Shown: piece after piece, positions 17,327 to 26,938 of the stretch
Position numbering within the stretch: position 1 is the first letter of the stretch
Layout: each line of letters starts with the position of its first letter
Assembly (NCBI GenBank): GCA_002731115.1
Contig: PBZO01000001.1
Span: forward strand, 1-33,551
DNA length: 33,551 nt
Direction: 5' to 3'
Source: Candidatus Pacearchaeota archaeon
Lineage (GTDB): Archaea; Nanobdellota; Nanobdellia; Pacearchaeales; GW2011-AR1
Program-made: the position numbers and the translations under genes
The notes under the pieces: generated by a model
What the model was told of the DNA's origin: nothing
Seen by the model: only the letters and a program-made list of their open reading frames with translations
The model's database searches: none

Positions 17327-17623
17327 ATGGAACTAATATACAGTGCTTTATTACTTCATAAACTTGGAAAAGAAGTTAATGAAGAAAATGTGAAAAGTAT
17401 TGTTGTAGCTGCAGGTAGCAAAGTTGATGAATCGAAAATCAAATCTCTTGTTGCCAGTTTAAAAGGTGTTGATATAGCAAAAGAATTAGAAAATGCTAGT
17501 TTAGTTGCTGCTATGCCTACAAGCGGAAATGATTCTGGAAAGGCTCCAGAAAAGAAAGAAGAAAAACCTAAAGAAGAGAAAAAAGAAGCTACAGCAGAAG
17601 GGCTTAGTGCACTTTTTGGATAA
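17327..17623 (+). CDS. rpl12: 50S ribosomal protein P1 (L12)
   Basis: MELIYSALLLHKLGKEVNEENVKSIVVAAG...; C-terminal GLSALFG. Confidence 0.95.
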   Translation: MELIYSALLLHKLGKEVNEENVKSIVVAAGSKVDESKIKSLVASLKGVDIAKELENASLVAAMPTSGNDSGKAPEKKEEKPKEEKKEATAEGLSALFG

Positions 17624-17714
17624 TTATTTTTGTAAAGTGTGCTAGTCCTAAATCTTTTCTAGATGGAACTTTCGATAATTTTATAACCCCCCTATTTCTT
17701 CAAACTTAACAAAG

Positions 17715-19637
17715 ATGTGGAACTTATATCAAAATGGTAAATTTCTAGAACCTTTAACTTTTTCTAATGGAAAAACTCAAGAAGATATTGTAAAAGAAGT
17801 TTTAGATGCAATAAAAGGGGGGAATAAAGTTATTTTTATTCATGGAGTATGTGGGACTGGAAAATCAACAATTGCACTAAATATAGCAAGGAAATTGGGA
17901 AAAGCATCAATTATTGTCCCTGGAAAAAATCTCCAAGCACAATACAAAAAAGATTATGAAGAAGATAAATATCTATTAAAGGATAATAAGGAAAAATTAA
18001 AGATAAGTGTTATTACTGGGCGAAATAATCATAAATGTAACTTTTTAGAAGATAATAAAAATGCTATTCCGAAAATAAAAAAAGAAGTAAACTCAAAATT
18101 AAACGACATTTTTGAAAATAAAAGAGAAGAAATTAAGAAACTAATTAGGGATGATTTATCTGCAGATAATTATAATATCCCATGTAAAATAGAGATAAAA
18201 GAGAAAAATATAAGGAAAATTAAGGAATATCTAAGGCAAAATAAGAATATTAAGATAAATAATTTTAATACAATAAATGACGTTAAAAGAATGTCTATTG
18301 CTCCAGTATGTCCTTATTGGTGTCCAGTCATTCCTGAAGAATATGAGATAAAAAGTTTTGAAAACTCAAAAAAGAGAAAATATACTGGACTAGATAATAC
18401 CAAATTTATTTTTTATGAAAGAAGATTAGGATGTAAATTCTATGAACAATTTAATTCATTTATTGATTCAGATGTAATCGTTTTTAATGCTTTAAAATAT
18501 AAATTAGAATCTGCAATGAACAGAAAACCCCTAACAGAAGTGGAGATAATAGACGAATGTGATGAATTTTTAGATAGTTTTTCTAATCAAAAAAAGATAA
18601 ATATTGACAGACTCCAAAATTCCTTAATTCAATTAACTGGATTAAATGAAAAAATAACTAGTAGATTACATGAGATTATTAAGGAAATAAAAAGAGATAA
18701 AGAAATACAGGAAGCAATTTACTCTAATAACATCATTCTTTTAAAAGAAACAAAAATTTATGATTTAATGAAAGTATTTCTAGATTCTTTAGAATTTTTT
18801 AAGGAGATAGATGAAGAAAGTTATCTATATGAAATAAAAGAGAGTACGAGAATGTTTGAAGATTTTTTAGATGAAACTTATTTAACTTTTAATAAAAGAG
18901 ATTCTCAAATTATAGTCAGTCTTGTTACAACAAATCTTGCAAAGAAGTTTAAAGAGATTATTGATAAAAATAAGATAATTGTTTTAATGTCAGGAACCCT
19001 TCATTCTCCAACTGTCTTAAAAGATATTTTTGGATTAGATGAATTTAAGATAATAAATGCTGAAACACAACAACAAGGAGAGATAGAGATTAAGAAAACC
19101 GGAATGGAAATGGATTGCAAATACGAGAATATCTCAAACGGGAAAATTACTAGGAAAAATTATCTAAGAACTTTAAGTAAATGTGTTGAAATAGCAGAAA
19201 AACCAGTATTAGTTCATGTAAATAGTTTTAATGATTTACCAACTTGTGAGGAGCTTAAAGAATTTGATATTGATGACTTAATTAGTAGGGAAAAGATAAT
19301 TGAACTTCAGGAAAATGATAAAACAGGAGAATTAATTGAAAAATTCAAAAAAGGGAAAACAAGTGTACTTTTCTCAACCAGGTGTGCAAGAGGTATTGAT
19401 TTTCCTGGAGAAGAATGCAATAGTATTATCTTTACAAAATATCCAAATCCTAATGTACAGGATTCTTTTTGGAAAATATTAAAAAAAACAAAACCAGAGA
19501 ATTACTGGAGTTTTTATAAGGATAAAGCAAGAAGAGAATTATTACAAAAAATTTATAGGGGATTGAGATTTAAAGAAGACCATATTTATCTTTTAAGTCC
19601 GGATATTAGAGTTTTAGATGCTTTTGGAAAAAGATAA
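17715..19637 (+). CDS. XPD/Rad3-like superfamily 2 helicase
   Basis: Walker A HGVCGTGKSTIA, DECD Walker B, four cysteine positions fitting a Fe-S domain (HKC, IPC, PVCPYWC, LGC), C-terminal FSTRCARGIDFPGEE and QKIYRGLRF. Confidence 0.88.
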   Translation: MWNLYQNGKFLEPLTFSNGKTQEDIVKEVLDAIKGGNKVIFIHGVCGTGKSTIALNIARKLGKASIIVPGKNLQAQYKKDYEEDKYLLKDNKEKLKISVITGRNNHKCNFLEDNKNAIPKIKKEVNSKLNDIFENKREEIKKLIRDDLSADNYNIPCKIEIKEKNIRKIKEYLRQNKNIKINNFNTINDVKRMSIAPVCPYWCPVIPEEYEIKSFENSKKRKYTGLDNTKFIFYERRLGCKFYEQFNSFIDSDVIVFNALKYKLESAMNRKPLTEVEIIDECDEFLDSFSNQKKINIDRLQNSLIQLTGLNEKITSRLHEIIKEIKRDKEIQEAIYSNNIILLKETKIYDLMKVFLDSLEFFKEIDEESYLYEIKESTRMFEDFLDETYLTFNKRDSQIIVSLVTTNLAKKFKEIIDKNKIIVLMSGTLHSPTVLKDIFGLDEFKIINAETQQQGEIEIKKTGMEMDCKYENISNGKITRKNYLRTLSKCVEIAEKPVLVHVNSFNDLPTCEELKEFDIDDLISREKIIELQENDKTGELIEKFKKGKTSVLFSTRCARGIDFPGEECNSIIFTKYPNPNVQDSFWKILKKTKPENYWSFYKDKARRELLQKIYRGLRFKEDHIYLLSPDIRVLDAFGKR

Positions 19638-19639
19638 TA

Positions 19640-19720
19640 CGCCCCCACCCCGAATCGAACGGGGATGCCCCGAAGGACCCGGATCTCAAGTCCGGTGCAA
19701 TACCATTATGCGATGGAGGC
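19640..19720 (-). tRNA. tRNA-Ser (anticodon TGA)
   Basis: Acceptor GCCTCCA/TGGGGGC, anticodon arm CCGGA-CTTGAGA-TCCGG, long variable arm, T arm CCCCG-TTCGATT-CGGGG, discriminator G. Confidence 0.92.
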
Positions 19721-19756
19721 TTAGTTTCTAAAATAATTAATAGATTTTAAAACTTA

Positions 19757-20029
19757 CTATAATCCAAGAATTCTTTTCCAAAGAGGCTTTTTTATTGATA
19801 TGGGATTATCATTCTCATCAATAATTTGATATTTTATTACTGGTTTTTCCTTAAGTACAGGGACTTTTTCTGCAAGTTCCTTATTTGCCTGCTCTAATGA
19901 TCTTAAAACATCTGTTCTTGAATATCCTTGATCAATTAATGCCCATTTAAGAGATTCTTCAGTATAATTTTTTTTTAGATTTTTCTTCAAATATTCTACA
20001 AGTTTTTTTCTATAATTGCTTTCCCTCAT
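19757..20029 (-). CDS. Small hypothetical protein
   Basis: 90-aa ORF: YTEESLKWALIDQGYSRTDVLRSLEQAN, UBA-like helix-turn-helix pattern; no firm family. Confidence 0.6.
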   Translation of the reverse strand: MRESNYRKKLVEYLKKNLKKNYTEESLKWALIDQGYSRTDVLRSLEQANKELAEKVPVLKEKPVIKYQIIDENDNPISIKKPLWKRILGL

Positions 20030-20068
20030 AAAATAATTATATAATGGGGGTTTAAAAAATTAGTTGTG

Positions 20069-21322
20069 TTATTTTATCTTTATTGGTTTTTCTTTATTAT
20101 AAAACTTAATAGCTTCCTTTAATCTAAATTTTGATTCTGAATAGATTGTTAATATTTTTTCTCTCTTTTTAATCTTATCCCCCACATGAAAATAAAGATA
20201 AATTCCCGAAGATTTATCTAATGGAGAACCGGCCATTCTTACTAAAGAATTTATTTTTTTATTATCTATTTCAATGATTTTCCCTGATTTTTTAGATAAA
20301 ATATCATATTTCAATCTTGCAAGTTTAATTTTCTTAAAAGATCCGTTTTGTGCTTTAATTATTTGCCTAAATTTGTCATATGCTTTTCCAGAATAAAGAA
20401 TTTTCTCTGCCAAATCCAATCCATTTTCTGCTTTTTTGGTTAATTCAAAAAGTTTTCCTGCTATAAATAAAGATTTCTTTTCTAAATCTCTTGGTCCTTG
20501 TTTTTCAGGATCTAAAATATTAATTACATCGGTTAATTCTAATGAAGGTCCAATTCCATTACCTATTGGTTCTTTTCCATCAGTTAAAATAACTCTTAAT
20601 TTTCTCTTAAAATACCTCCCAAGATATTCAAATTTTTTCTTTAATTTTAATGCTTTTAATTTGGTTACTTTTGCACTTTTTCCATAAGGAATATCAATTA
20701 ATATATATTTACTTCCAACAGCAAGTTTTTTTGACATTATTGAAGCTAATAATTGGGCTTCAGGGTCTATTTTCAAAATTTTCTCAACTTTAATTATTTT
20801 TGAATCCGCGGGAACTAAGCCTAAAGCTCCTCCCCAAACCATGCATGCATTTGTTTTTTTTATTATCTTTCTTAATTCACTTGCTGGGAAATTTACTTTT
20901 GCAATTGTTTCGATAACATCTGCTGTTCCTGCTGCACTTGTTATTGCACGTGATGAAGTTTTTGGCATTATTAATCCTGCTGCAGCACAAATTGAAACAA
21001 CAATTGGAGTTGTTCTGTTTCCTGCAATTCCTCCTATTGAATGTTTGTCAACTATGAGTTTATTCTCTAATTTAAGTTTATCTCCAGAGTTTAATATTGC
21101 TTTTGTTAAATAAATCGTCTCCTTCATATTCATCCCATATTTATACATTGCTAGAACAAAAAGAGAAATCTCTGCTTCAGGTAAGGAATTATTTACAATA
21201 TCCTTGATTATCTCATTTATCTCTTTTTCAGATAATCGTTTTTTATCTAACTTTCTTTCAATAAAAATAAAACTCTTTGATTTTGATTCGGAACTTGCCT
21301 CTCTTTTAATTTTTAGATTCAT
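20069..21322 (-). CDS. deoA: AMP phosphorylase / thymidine phosphorylase family
   Basis: DKHSIGGIAGNRTTPIVVSICAAAGLIMPKTSSRAITSAAGTADVIE and MVWGGALGLVPADSKIIKVEKIL. Confidence 0.92.
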   Translation of the reverse strand: MNLKIKREASSESKSKSFIFIERKLDKKRLSEKEINEIIKDIVNNSLPEAEISLFVLAMYKYGMNMKETIYLTKAILNSGDKLKLENKLIVDKHSIGGIAGNRTTPIVVSICAAAGLIMPKTSSRAITSAAGTADVIETIAKVNFPASELRKIIKKTNACMVWGGALGLVPADSKIIKVEKILKIDPEAQLLASIMSKKLAVGSKYILIDIPYGKSAKVTKLKALKLKKKFEYLGRYFKRKLRVILTDGKEPIGNGIGPSLELTDVINILDPEKQGPRDLEKKSLFIAGKLFELTKKAENGLDLAEKILYSGKAYDKFRQIIKAQNGSFKKIKLARLKYDILSKKSGKIIEIDNKKINSLVRMAGSPLDKSSGIYLYFHVGDKIKKREKILTIYSESKFRLKEAIKFYNKEKPIKIK

Positions 21323-21381
21323 TCTTTAATTACCTTTCTTTAAATCTGAAAAGAAAAATGATTATTCATATTTAAATAGTT

Positions 21382-22416
21382 CTATTCATGTAAAACAGTA
21401 AGAATTCCTGAAGTTTTCTTTAGTCTATAAATCTCAAGAATTATAAGAACATAAGCAATTATTAAAGGCCCTATAATAAATCCCAAAATACCAAATAAAA
21501 ATAATCCTCCGATCATTCCTATAAGAACTAACAATGGATGCATACGGGTCTTCTTAGATACAAATGCTGGCCTAATTACATTATCAATAACATTGGAGGT
21601 TATTCCAAACATAGTAATTCCTATAGCAGAAAATGTACTCCCCTTAATAAAAAGATAAATTACAATTGGAAGCCAAACAATTGTTGTCCCTATAATTGGA
21701 AAAATTCCAGCTAAAGAAGCTAAAAGTGTAAGAAATAAAGCATTAGGAATATTAAAAATAAATAATCCCGATCCAACAATAAGTCCTTGAATCATCCCAA
21801 TAATTACCTGTCCATAAATAACTGAAGAAGTAATTCCTTTTGAAGATTCAAATAATTTCTTCTCAATATCTTTTGAAAAGGGTAATATACTTTGTAGATA
21901 GGATACAATTATGTCCTTATCTCTTAAGACAAAGAAAAAAGTAAAAAATGTAACAATTAATTGTAAAAATATAGTTGGAAAATTAAGTATTAATTGTGAG
22001 AGAAGATTTACTAAAGAATTAGTCATCTTGGTTACAAATGAATAAAGAACAGAACCAATCTCTGCTGAAAACTCCTCTGATGCAAATAAAGAAGGAAAAA
22101 TATTTTTAAGAGGTGTCACAAAATCCATTTGTTGTGAAGCTAAATAAACTTCAAAAGATTGTTCTATGAAAATAGGTGTAAAAAACCACAAAGGCAAAAA
22201 TATTAATAAAATCAATAATACACAAATTAATCCTGCTGATAAATTTTGTAATTTAGTAATTTTAAATATCCAATTATATACTTGATTAAATATAAATGCT
22301 AAAATAATCCCAACTATTATTGATAGTAATATTGGTTTTAATAAAAAGAAAGACAAAACTATAAGAACACCTAAAATAATTGTAGTCACAATTTTATTGA
22401 AATAATCTTTGTCCAT
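21382..22416 (-). CDS. AI-2E (PerM) family transporter
   Basis: Multi-TM; GVILAFIFNQVYNW-type N-terminus, GIFPIIGTTIVWLPIVIYLFIKG, DNVIRPAFVSKKTRMHPLLVLIGMIGGLFLFGILGFIIGPLI. Confidence 0.92.
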   Translation of the reverse strand: MDKDYFNKIVTTIILGVLIVLSFFLLKPILLSIIVGIILAFIFNQVYNWIFKITKLQNLSAGLICVLLILLIFLPLWFFTPIFIEQSFEVYLASQQMDFVTPLKNIFPSLFASEEFSAEIGSVLYSFVTKMTNSLVNLLSQLILNFPTIFLQLIVTFFTFFFVLRDKDIIVSYLQSILPFSKDIEKKLFESSKGITSSVIYGQVIIGMIQGLIVGSGLFIFNIPNALFLTLLASLAGIFPIIGTTIVWLPIVIYLFIKGSTFSAIGITMFGITSNVIDNVIRPAFVSKKTRMHPLLVLIGMIGGLFLFGILGFIIGPLIIAYVLIILEIYRLKKTSGILTVLHE

Positions 22417-22496
22417 CTTGATTTAAATAACCCAACCAAATTTATAAAGTTTTGTGAATAGGAAAAGTTTAAAAGTAAATTTCAATAAAGAGTTTT

Positions 22497-23195
22497 ATGA
22501 ATTTTATGAAAAGACTTTTTAATGGAGAGAGTGGTGTGGATATTCATCAACAATTTATTAGATTCGGTAAGGGGGATTACAAAGGAAGATTTCTTCTGAA
22601 CTTATGGAAAACAAAGAAAATTAAAGTTAAAACAAGTTTTGAATTTGCTAATGATTTAATCCGGTTGTGTTCCGGATTTGGAGATTGTAAAGCTTCAGGA
22701 ATAATTTTAAGTAAAAGAAATATTTCTGATACGATGTCAAGAAATAATATAGAAGGTAACTCCGAAACAAAAAAAGGAGGTTTATACTATCGAAATAATA
22801 TTCCTAGTCAGAAATTGAAAAAAGAGCAATTAGTTGAATTAGAAAAAGAATCTTATTTTGTTTTGTTAGATCTAGAGGGAGATAGTTTTAAATTAAAAAT
22901 AAAGAAAAAACTTCCAAAACCAGGTAAAAGTGAAAAAAAGATAGATGATAAATTTTGTGTGCTAGAAATAGAGAATAAATTTTATTCAGAAATTAAGGAA
23001 GATCTTTTTTGGGATATGCCTGAATCTAAAAAGATTAACATAAAGCATGAAGTCATTATTAATGAAATTTTAATGCCCGAAGGAGAAAAAGATTTTGCCA
23101 AAATTAGAGAAATGGCTAAACGAAAAGGTAAAATAATAAGAGAGGCTGAAATTGATGGAAAAAAGATTATAAAAGAGATAGAGTTTGAAGTCTGA
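22497..23195 (+). CDS. Hypothetical protein
   Basis: 232-aa ORF with own TATA-like element (gtttaaaag about 26 bp upstream); no family recognised. Confidence 0.65.
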   Translation: MNFMKRLFNGESGVDIHQQFIRFGKGDYKGRFLLNLWKTKKIKVKTSFEFANDLIRLCSGFGDCKASGIILSKRNISDTMSRNNIEGNSETKKGGLYYRNNIPSQKLKKEQLVELEKESYFVLLDLEGDSFKLKIKKKLPKPGKSEKKIDDKFCVLEIENKFYSEIKEDLFWDMPESKKINIKHEVIINEILMPEGEKDFAKIREMAKRKGKIIREAEIDGKKIIKEIEFEV

Positions 23196-23282
23196 AAAAC
23201 CCTCTCAAAACCTTTAAAAAGCCTTATTTTCTTTCTATTTTATTCCAGGGATTTAAAATGTTATCCGCAAAATTACTAATAA

Positions 23283-24221
23283 ATGCCTACAAGAAAATCA
23301 CCCAGAAAGGGAAGTTTGCAGTTTTGGCCAAGAAAAAGGGTCAATAAACTTTTACCTAGAGTGAACTGGGATTCTATTAAATCTTCTAAGAACCTCAAAG
23401 GATTTATCTGCTATAAGGCAGGAATGATGTCTGCTTATGTAAAAGATAATACTCCTGATTCTATGACAAAAGGTAAAAAAATAATTGTGCCAATAACGAT
23501 TCTTGAATGCCCAACTCTTAAAATATTCTCTATAAGACTCTATAAAAATGGCAGAGTTTTAAAAGAAGTACTAGCAGAAAATCTTGATAAAGAATTAAAA
23601 AGAAAAGTTAAAATTCCAAAGAAAGATATTAAGAAAATAGATGACATAAAAGAAGAATATGATAATGTGAGAGTAATTGTTTATTCTCAAGTTAAAAAAA
23701 CAGGGATAAAAAAGACTCCTGATTTAAGTGAAATAGGACTTGTTGGAAATCTTGAAGAAAAAATTAAATTTATTAAAGAAAATTTAAATAAAGAAATTTC
23801 TGTTTTAGATATTTTTGAAAAAGGAGAATTAATTGACTTGAGAGGATTAACAAAAGGAAAAGGATTACAAGGTCCTGTAAAAAGATTTGGAATTACACTT
23901 AAATCTCATAAATCAGAAAAAGGTAGAAGAAGACCTGGAAGTTTAGGTCCATGGCATCCTGCAAGAGTTACTTTTCGTGTTCCGCAAGCAGGTCAATTAG
24001 GGACATTTACAAGAATTATTTATAATAATAAAATAATAGATATGGGAAAATCAGAAGATAAATTAAAAAACATAAAAAATTTTGGAAATATTAAAACAGA
24101 TTATATTCTCATTAGAGGTTCAGTCCAAGGACCTTCAAAAAGACAATTATTAATTACTGCTCCTCTAAGAAAATCAAGAAAACAATTAAAAAAAGATTTT
24201 GAATTAATTGAATTAAGATGA
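23283..24221 (+). CDS. rpl3: 50S ribosomal protein uL3
   Basis: MPTRKSPRKGSLQFWPRKR...GLTKGKGLQGPVKRFGI. Confidence 0.97.
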   Translation: MPTRKSPRKGSLQFWPRKRVNKLLPRVNWDSIKSSKNLKGFICYKAGMMSAYVKDNTPDSMTKGKKIIVPITILECPTLKIFSIRLYKNGRVLKEVLAENLDKELKRKVKIPKKDIKKIDDIKEEYDNVRVIVYSQVKKTGIKKTPDLSEIGLVGNLEEKIKFIKENLNKEISVLDIFEKGELIDLRGLTKGKGLQGPVKRFGITLKSHKSEKGRRRPGSLGPWHPARVTFRVPQAGQLGTFTRIIYNNKIIDMGKSEDKLKNIKNFGNIKTDYILIRGSVQGPSKRQLLITAPLRKSRKQLKKDFELIELR

Positions 24222-25030
24222 AACAACAAATTATAATGAAAGCAAAAATACTTGATATAAATGGAAAAGAAAAAGAAGAAATTGACTTGCCTAGATGTTT
24301 TTCTCAGAAAATTAGAGAAGATATAATCTCTAAAGTTTTAGAAGCTAAGAAAACAAAACAACCATATTCTCCATCTCCTGTTGCTGGAAAACAACATTCT
24401 GCTAAAGGAAAAGTCATTCATAGAAGACATGTCTGGAGAAGTGGTTATGGAAGGGGATCTTCAAGAGTTCCAAGAAAGATAATGTCAAGCAAGGGCTCTC
24501 AATTTAATTGGGAAGCTGCAGAAGTTCCTTTTGCGAAAGGAGGAATGAGAGCACATCCACCAAAAGTTCTTTCAATGATTAATACTAAAAAAACAAATAA
24601 AAAAGAATTAAGAATTGCATTAGTTTCTGCAATAAGTGCAACAGCGAATGAGGAGAAATTAATAAAAAAATATGAAAGACTTAATGAAAGACTAGAAAAT
24701 CTTCCATTAATTGTTGAATCAAAAATAACTTCCTTAAAAACAAAAGAATTAATCTCTAGTTTAAGAAAAATTCTTGGGAAACAATTATTTGAATTAGCAT
24801 TACCGAAGAAGAAAGTTAGAGCAGGAATTGGAAAAATGAGGGGGAGAAAATACAAAAAAAATGCGGGATTATTACTCATTATAGGAAATAAAGAAAAATT
24901 AAAAGCGAACGTATTTGATATTGCAAATACTGGTAAATTAAGTGTCAATGATTTAGCCAAAGGAGGCTCAGGGAGACTTACCCTGTATACCGAACAATCA
25001 ATTAAAGAATTAGGAAAAAGATTCAAATGA
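24218..25030 (+). CDS. rpl4: 50S ribosomal protein uL4
   Basis: HRRHVWRSGYGRGSSRVPRKIM...; ATGA overlap with uL3. Confidence 0.97.
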   Translation: MKQQIIMKAKILDINGKEKEEIDLPRCFSQKIREDIISKVLEAKKTKQPYSPSPVAGKQHSAKGKVIHRRHVWRSGYGRGSSRVPRKIMSSKGSQFNWEAAEVPFAKGGMRAHPPKVLSMINTKKTNKKELRIALVSAISATANEEKLIKKYERLNERLENLPLIVESKITSLKTKELISSLRKILGKQLFELALPKKKVRAGIGKMRGRKYKKNAGLLLIIGNKEKLKANVFDIANTGKLSVNDLAKGGSGRLTLYTEQSIKELGKRFK

Positions 25031-25263
25031 AACTACTTGCAACTGAAAAAGCAGTAATGATGATTGAATCACAGAATGTTCTAACATTTAGAACAAATAT
25101 GAATAAGACAAAAAAGGAAATAAGAGAAGAAATTGAGAGTTTATTTGATATTAAAATTGAAAAAATTAGAACTTTAATTAGAGGAAATAAAAAATATGCT
25201 TATGTTAAATTAAAAAAAGAATTTCTTGCAATTGATGTGGCAACGAAATTAGGATTAATGTAA
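25027..25263 (+). CDS. rpl23: 50S ribosomal protein uL23
   Basis: LATEKAVMMIESQNVLTFRTNMNKTKKEIREEIESLFDIKIEKI. Confidence 0.95.
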   Translation: MKLLATEKAVMMIESQNVLTFRTNMNKTKKEIREEIESLFDIKIEKIRTLIRGNKKYAYVKLKKEFLAIDVATKLGLM

Positions 25264-25264
25264 A

Positions 25265-25963
25265 ATGGGAAAGAGAATAATTACCCAAGCTAGAGGAAAA
25301 GGAAGCCATACTTATAGAGTTAGAAAAAAAGCATTTAGATATAAACTTCAATACCCGTCTAAACTTGATGGAAAAGGTACTGTTATTAGATTATTTGATT
25401 CAGCTGCCCATAGTTCGCCTCTAGCAAAAATAAAATATGAAAAAGGAATCTTTTACATCCCTGCATTTAAGGAAATGATTGAAGGACAAGAAATAAATTT
25501 TGGAGGGAAAAAAATTAAACAAGGAAATATAATTGAATTAAAGAATATCCCGGTAAAGACAAAGATCTATAATATTGAATCAAGACCTAGAGATGGGGGG
25601 ATTTTCATAAAAAGTGCAGGAAATTCTGCAGTAATTAGTAGAATAATTGAAAAAGATATTTTCATCCTAATGCCTTCAAAAAAAGAAAGAAAATTTAATT
25701 CAAATTGTAGGGCAATAATTGGGGTAATTGCAGGAACAGGGAGACTTGATAAGCCTATTGTTAAAGCTGGGAAAAAATATCATATTAAAAAATCAAAAAG
25801 TAAATTATGGCCTAGAACTTCAGCCGTAAAGATGAATGCAATAGATCATCCATTTGGTTCAGGAAGAGCAAAGAACCCGAAAAGTAAGATTGCTAAGAGA
25901 AATGCTCCTCCAGGAAGAAAAGTTGGACTACTAAGGCCAAAAAGAACTGGTAAAAGAAAATAA
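25265..25963 (+). CDS. rpl2: 50S ribosomal protein uL2
   Basis: MGKRIITQARGKGSHTYR...VKMNAIDHPFGSGR. Confidence 0.97.
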   Translation: MGKRIITQARGKGSHTYRVRKKAFRYKLQYPSKLDGKGTVIRLFDSAAHSSPLAKIKYEKGIFYIPAFKEMIEGQEINFGGKKIKQGNIIELKNIPVKTKIYNIESRPRDGGIFIKSAGNSAVISRIIEKDIFILMPSKKERKFNSNCRAIIGVIAGTGRLDKPIVKAGKKYHIKKSKSKLWPRTSAVKMNAIDHPFGSGRAKNPKSKIAKRNAPPGRKVGLLRPKRTGKRK

Positions 25964-25964
25964 A

Positions 25965-26360
25965 ATGGAAATGCAAAAAAAACAATTTACATTTAAAGGG
26001 AAAACACTAGAAGAATTAAAAACTCTAGATGTAAGAGAGTTTGCAAGATTATTGAAATCAAGACAAAGAAGAACTGTTCTCAGAAATTTCCAAGAAATTG
26101 AAGAATTTATCAATAGATCTAAAAAGAAGATAGGAAATAATAAACCAATAAAAACTCATAAAAGGGATTTAGTTATTGTCCCTGAAATGATTGGAATGAA
26201 AATTCAAATCTATAATGGAAGAAATTTTGTTTCAGTTGAAATAATAAAAGAAATGTTGGGACATAAGTTTGGGGAATTTGCACTAACGAGAGGAAGAGTA
26301 AAACATGGAAGTGTAGGAGTAGGAGCAACTAAAGGATCAAAAGCAAAAGCTAAAAAATAA
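25965..26360 (+). CDS. rps19: 30S ribosomal protein uS19
   Basis: KTHKRDLVIVPEMIGMKIQIYNGRNFVSVEIIKEMLGHKFGEFALTR. Confidence 0.96.
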   Translation: MEMQKKQFTFKGKTLEELKTLDVREFARLLKSRQRRTVLRNFQEIEEFINRSKKKIGNNKPIKTHKRDLVIVPEMIGMKIQIYNGRNFVSVEIIKEMLGHKFGEFALTRGRVKHGSVGVGATKGSKAKAKK

Positions 26361-26362
26361 AA

Positions 26363-26938
26363 ATGACAGAAAAAGATTACAATCCAGAACAAAAACAAAG
26401 AAAATCAATGAAAAAACAAGAAATAGCAAGTGCTCCAAAAAAAATAGTTGATACTCCTCAAATTAAATCGGAAAAAGTTAAAGAGAAAGATAAAAAAGTT
26501 ACTGAAAAAGAGAAAATTGGAACTCCTAAAGAAGAAAAACCAAAAAAAACAATAGCAATTGTTAATGGAAGAAGTTTGCCAATTTCGACAAAATACTCAG
26601 TTGCAATTTGTAATTTTATTAAAAATAAAAGAATAGAGGATGCAATATCCGATTTAGAACAAGTGCTTAATTATAAAAAAGCAGTTCCAATGAAAGGAGA
26701 AATCCCTCATAGAAAAGGAAAGATAATGTCGGGAAGATACCCAAAAAAGGCAGTAGAACATTTTATAAAATTATTAAAAAGTCTTTTAGCAAATGCAAAT
26801 GAATTAAATAATCCCCTAATTAATGAAGCTATTGCAAATCTTGCTTCAAGACCTTATAGTAAATTTGGCACAGTAAGAAGAAAAAGAAGTCATATTAAAA
26901 TTATTGCTAAGGAGAAAAAATGGAAGAAAAAAAAATAA
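26363..26938 (+). CDS. rpl22: 50S ribosomal protein uL22 with charged N-terminal extension
   Basis: Core LPISTKYSVAICNFIKNKRIEDAISDLEQVL...SGRYPKKAVEHFIKLL. Confidence 0.92.
   Translation: MTEKDYNPEQKQRKSMKKQEIASAPKKIVDTPQIKSEKVKEKDKKVTEKEKIGTPKEEKPKKTIAIVNGRSLPISTKYSVAICNFIKNKRIEDAISDLEQVLNYKKAVPMKGEIPHRKGKIMSGRYPKKAVEHFIKLLKSLLANANELNNPLINEAIANLASRPYSKFGTVRRKRSHIKIIAKEKKWKKKK

Noticed and set aside
17715-19637. Novel helicase family
   Set aside because: Walker A, DECD-type Walker B, four Fe-S cysteine positions and C-terminal motifs place it in the XPD/Rad3 group; divergent but not new on this evidence.
23258-23347. Short ORF starting at ATG 23258 overlapping the start of uL3
   Set aside because: Runs out of frame into uL3 and its codons mirror the uL3 coding sequence; no junction or SD support, unlike the 31914 microprotein.
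24499-25026. 175-aa minus-strand ORF opposite uL4
   Set aside because: Antisense to a clear ribosomal protein gene; low-complexity F/S/L-rich translation typical of antisense in AT-rich coding DNA. Same judgement for 26907..27551, 28818..29306, 29566..29859, 30157..30477, 31972..32352, 10947..11261, 8443..8724 and similar.
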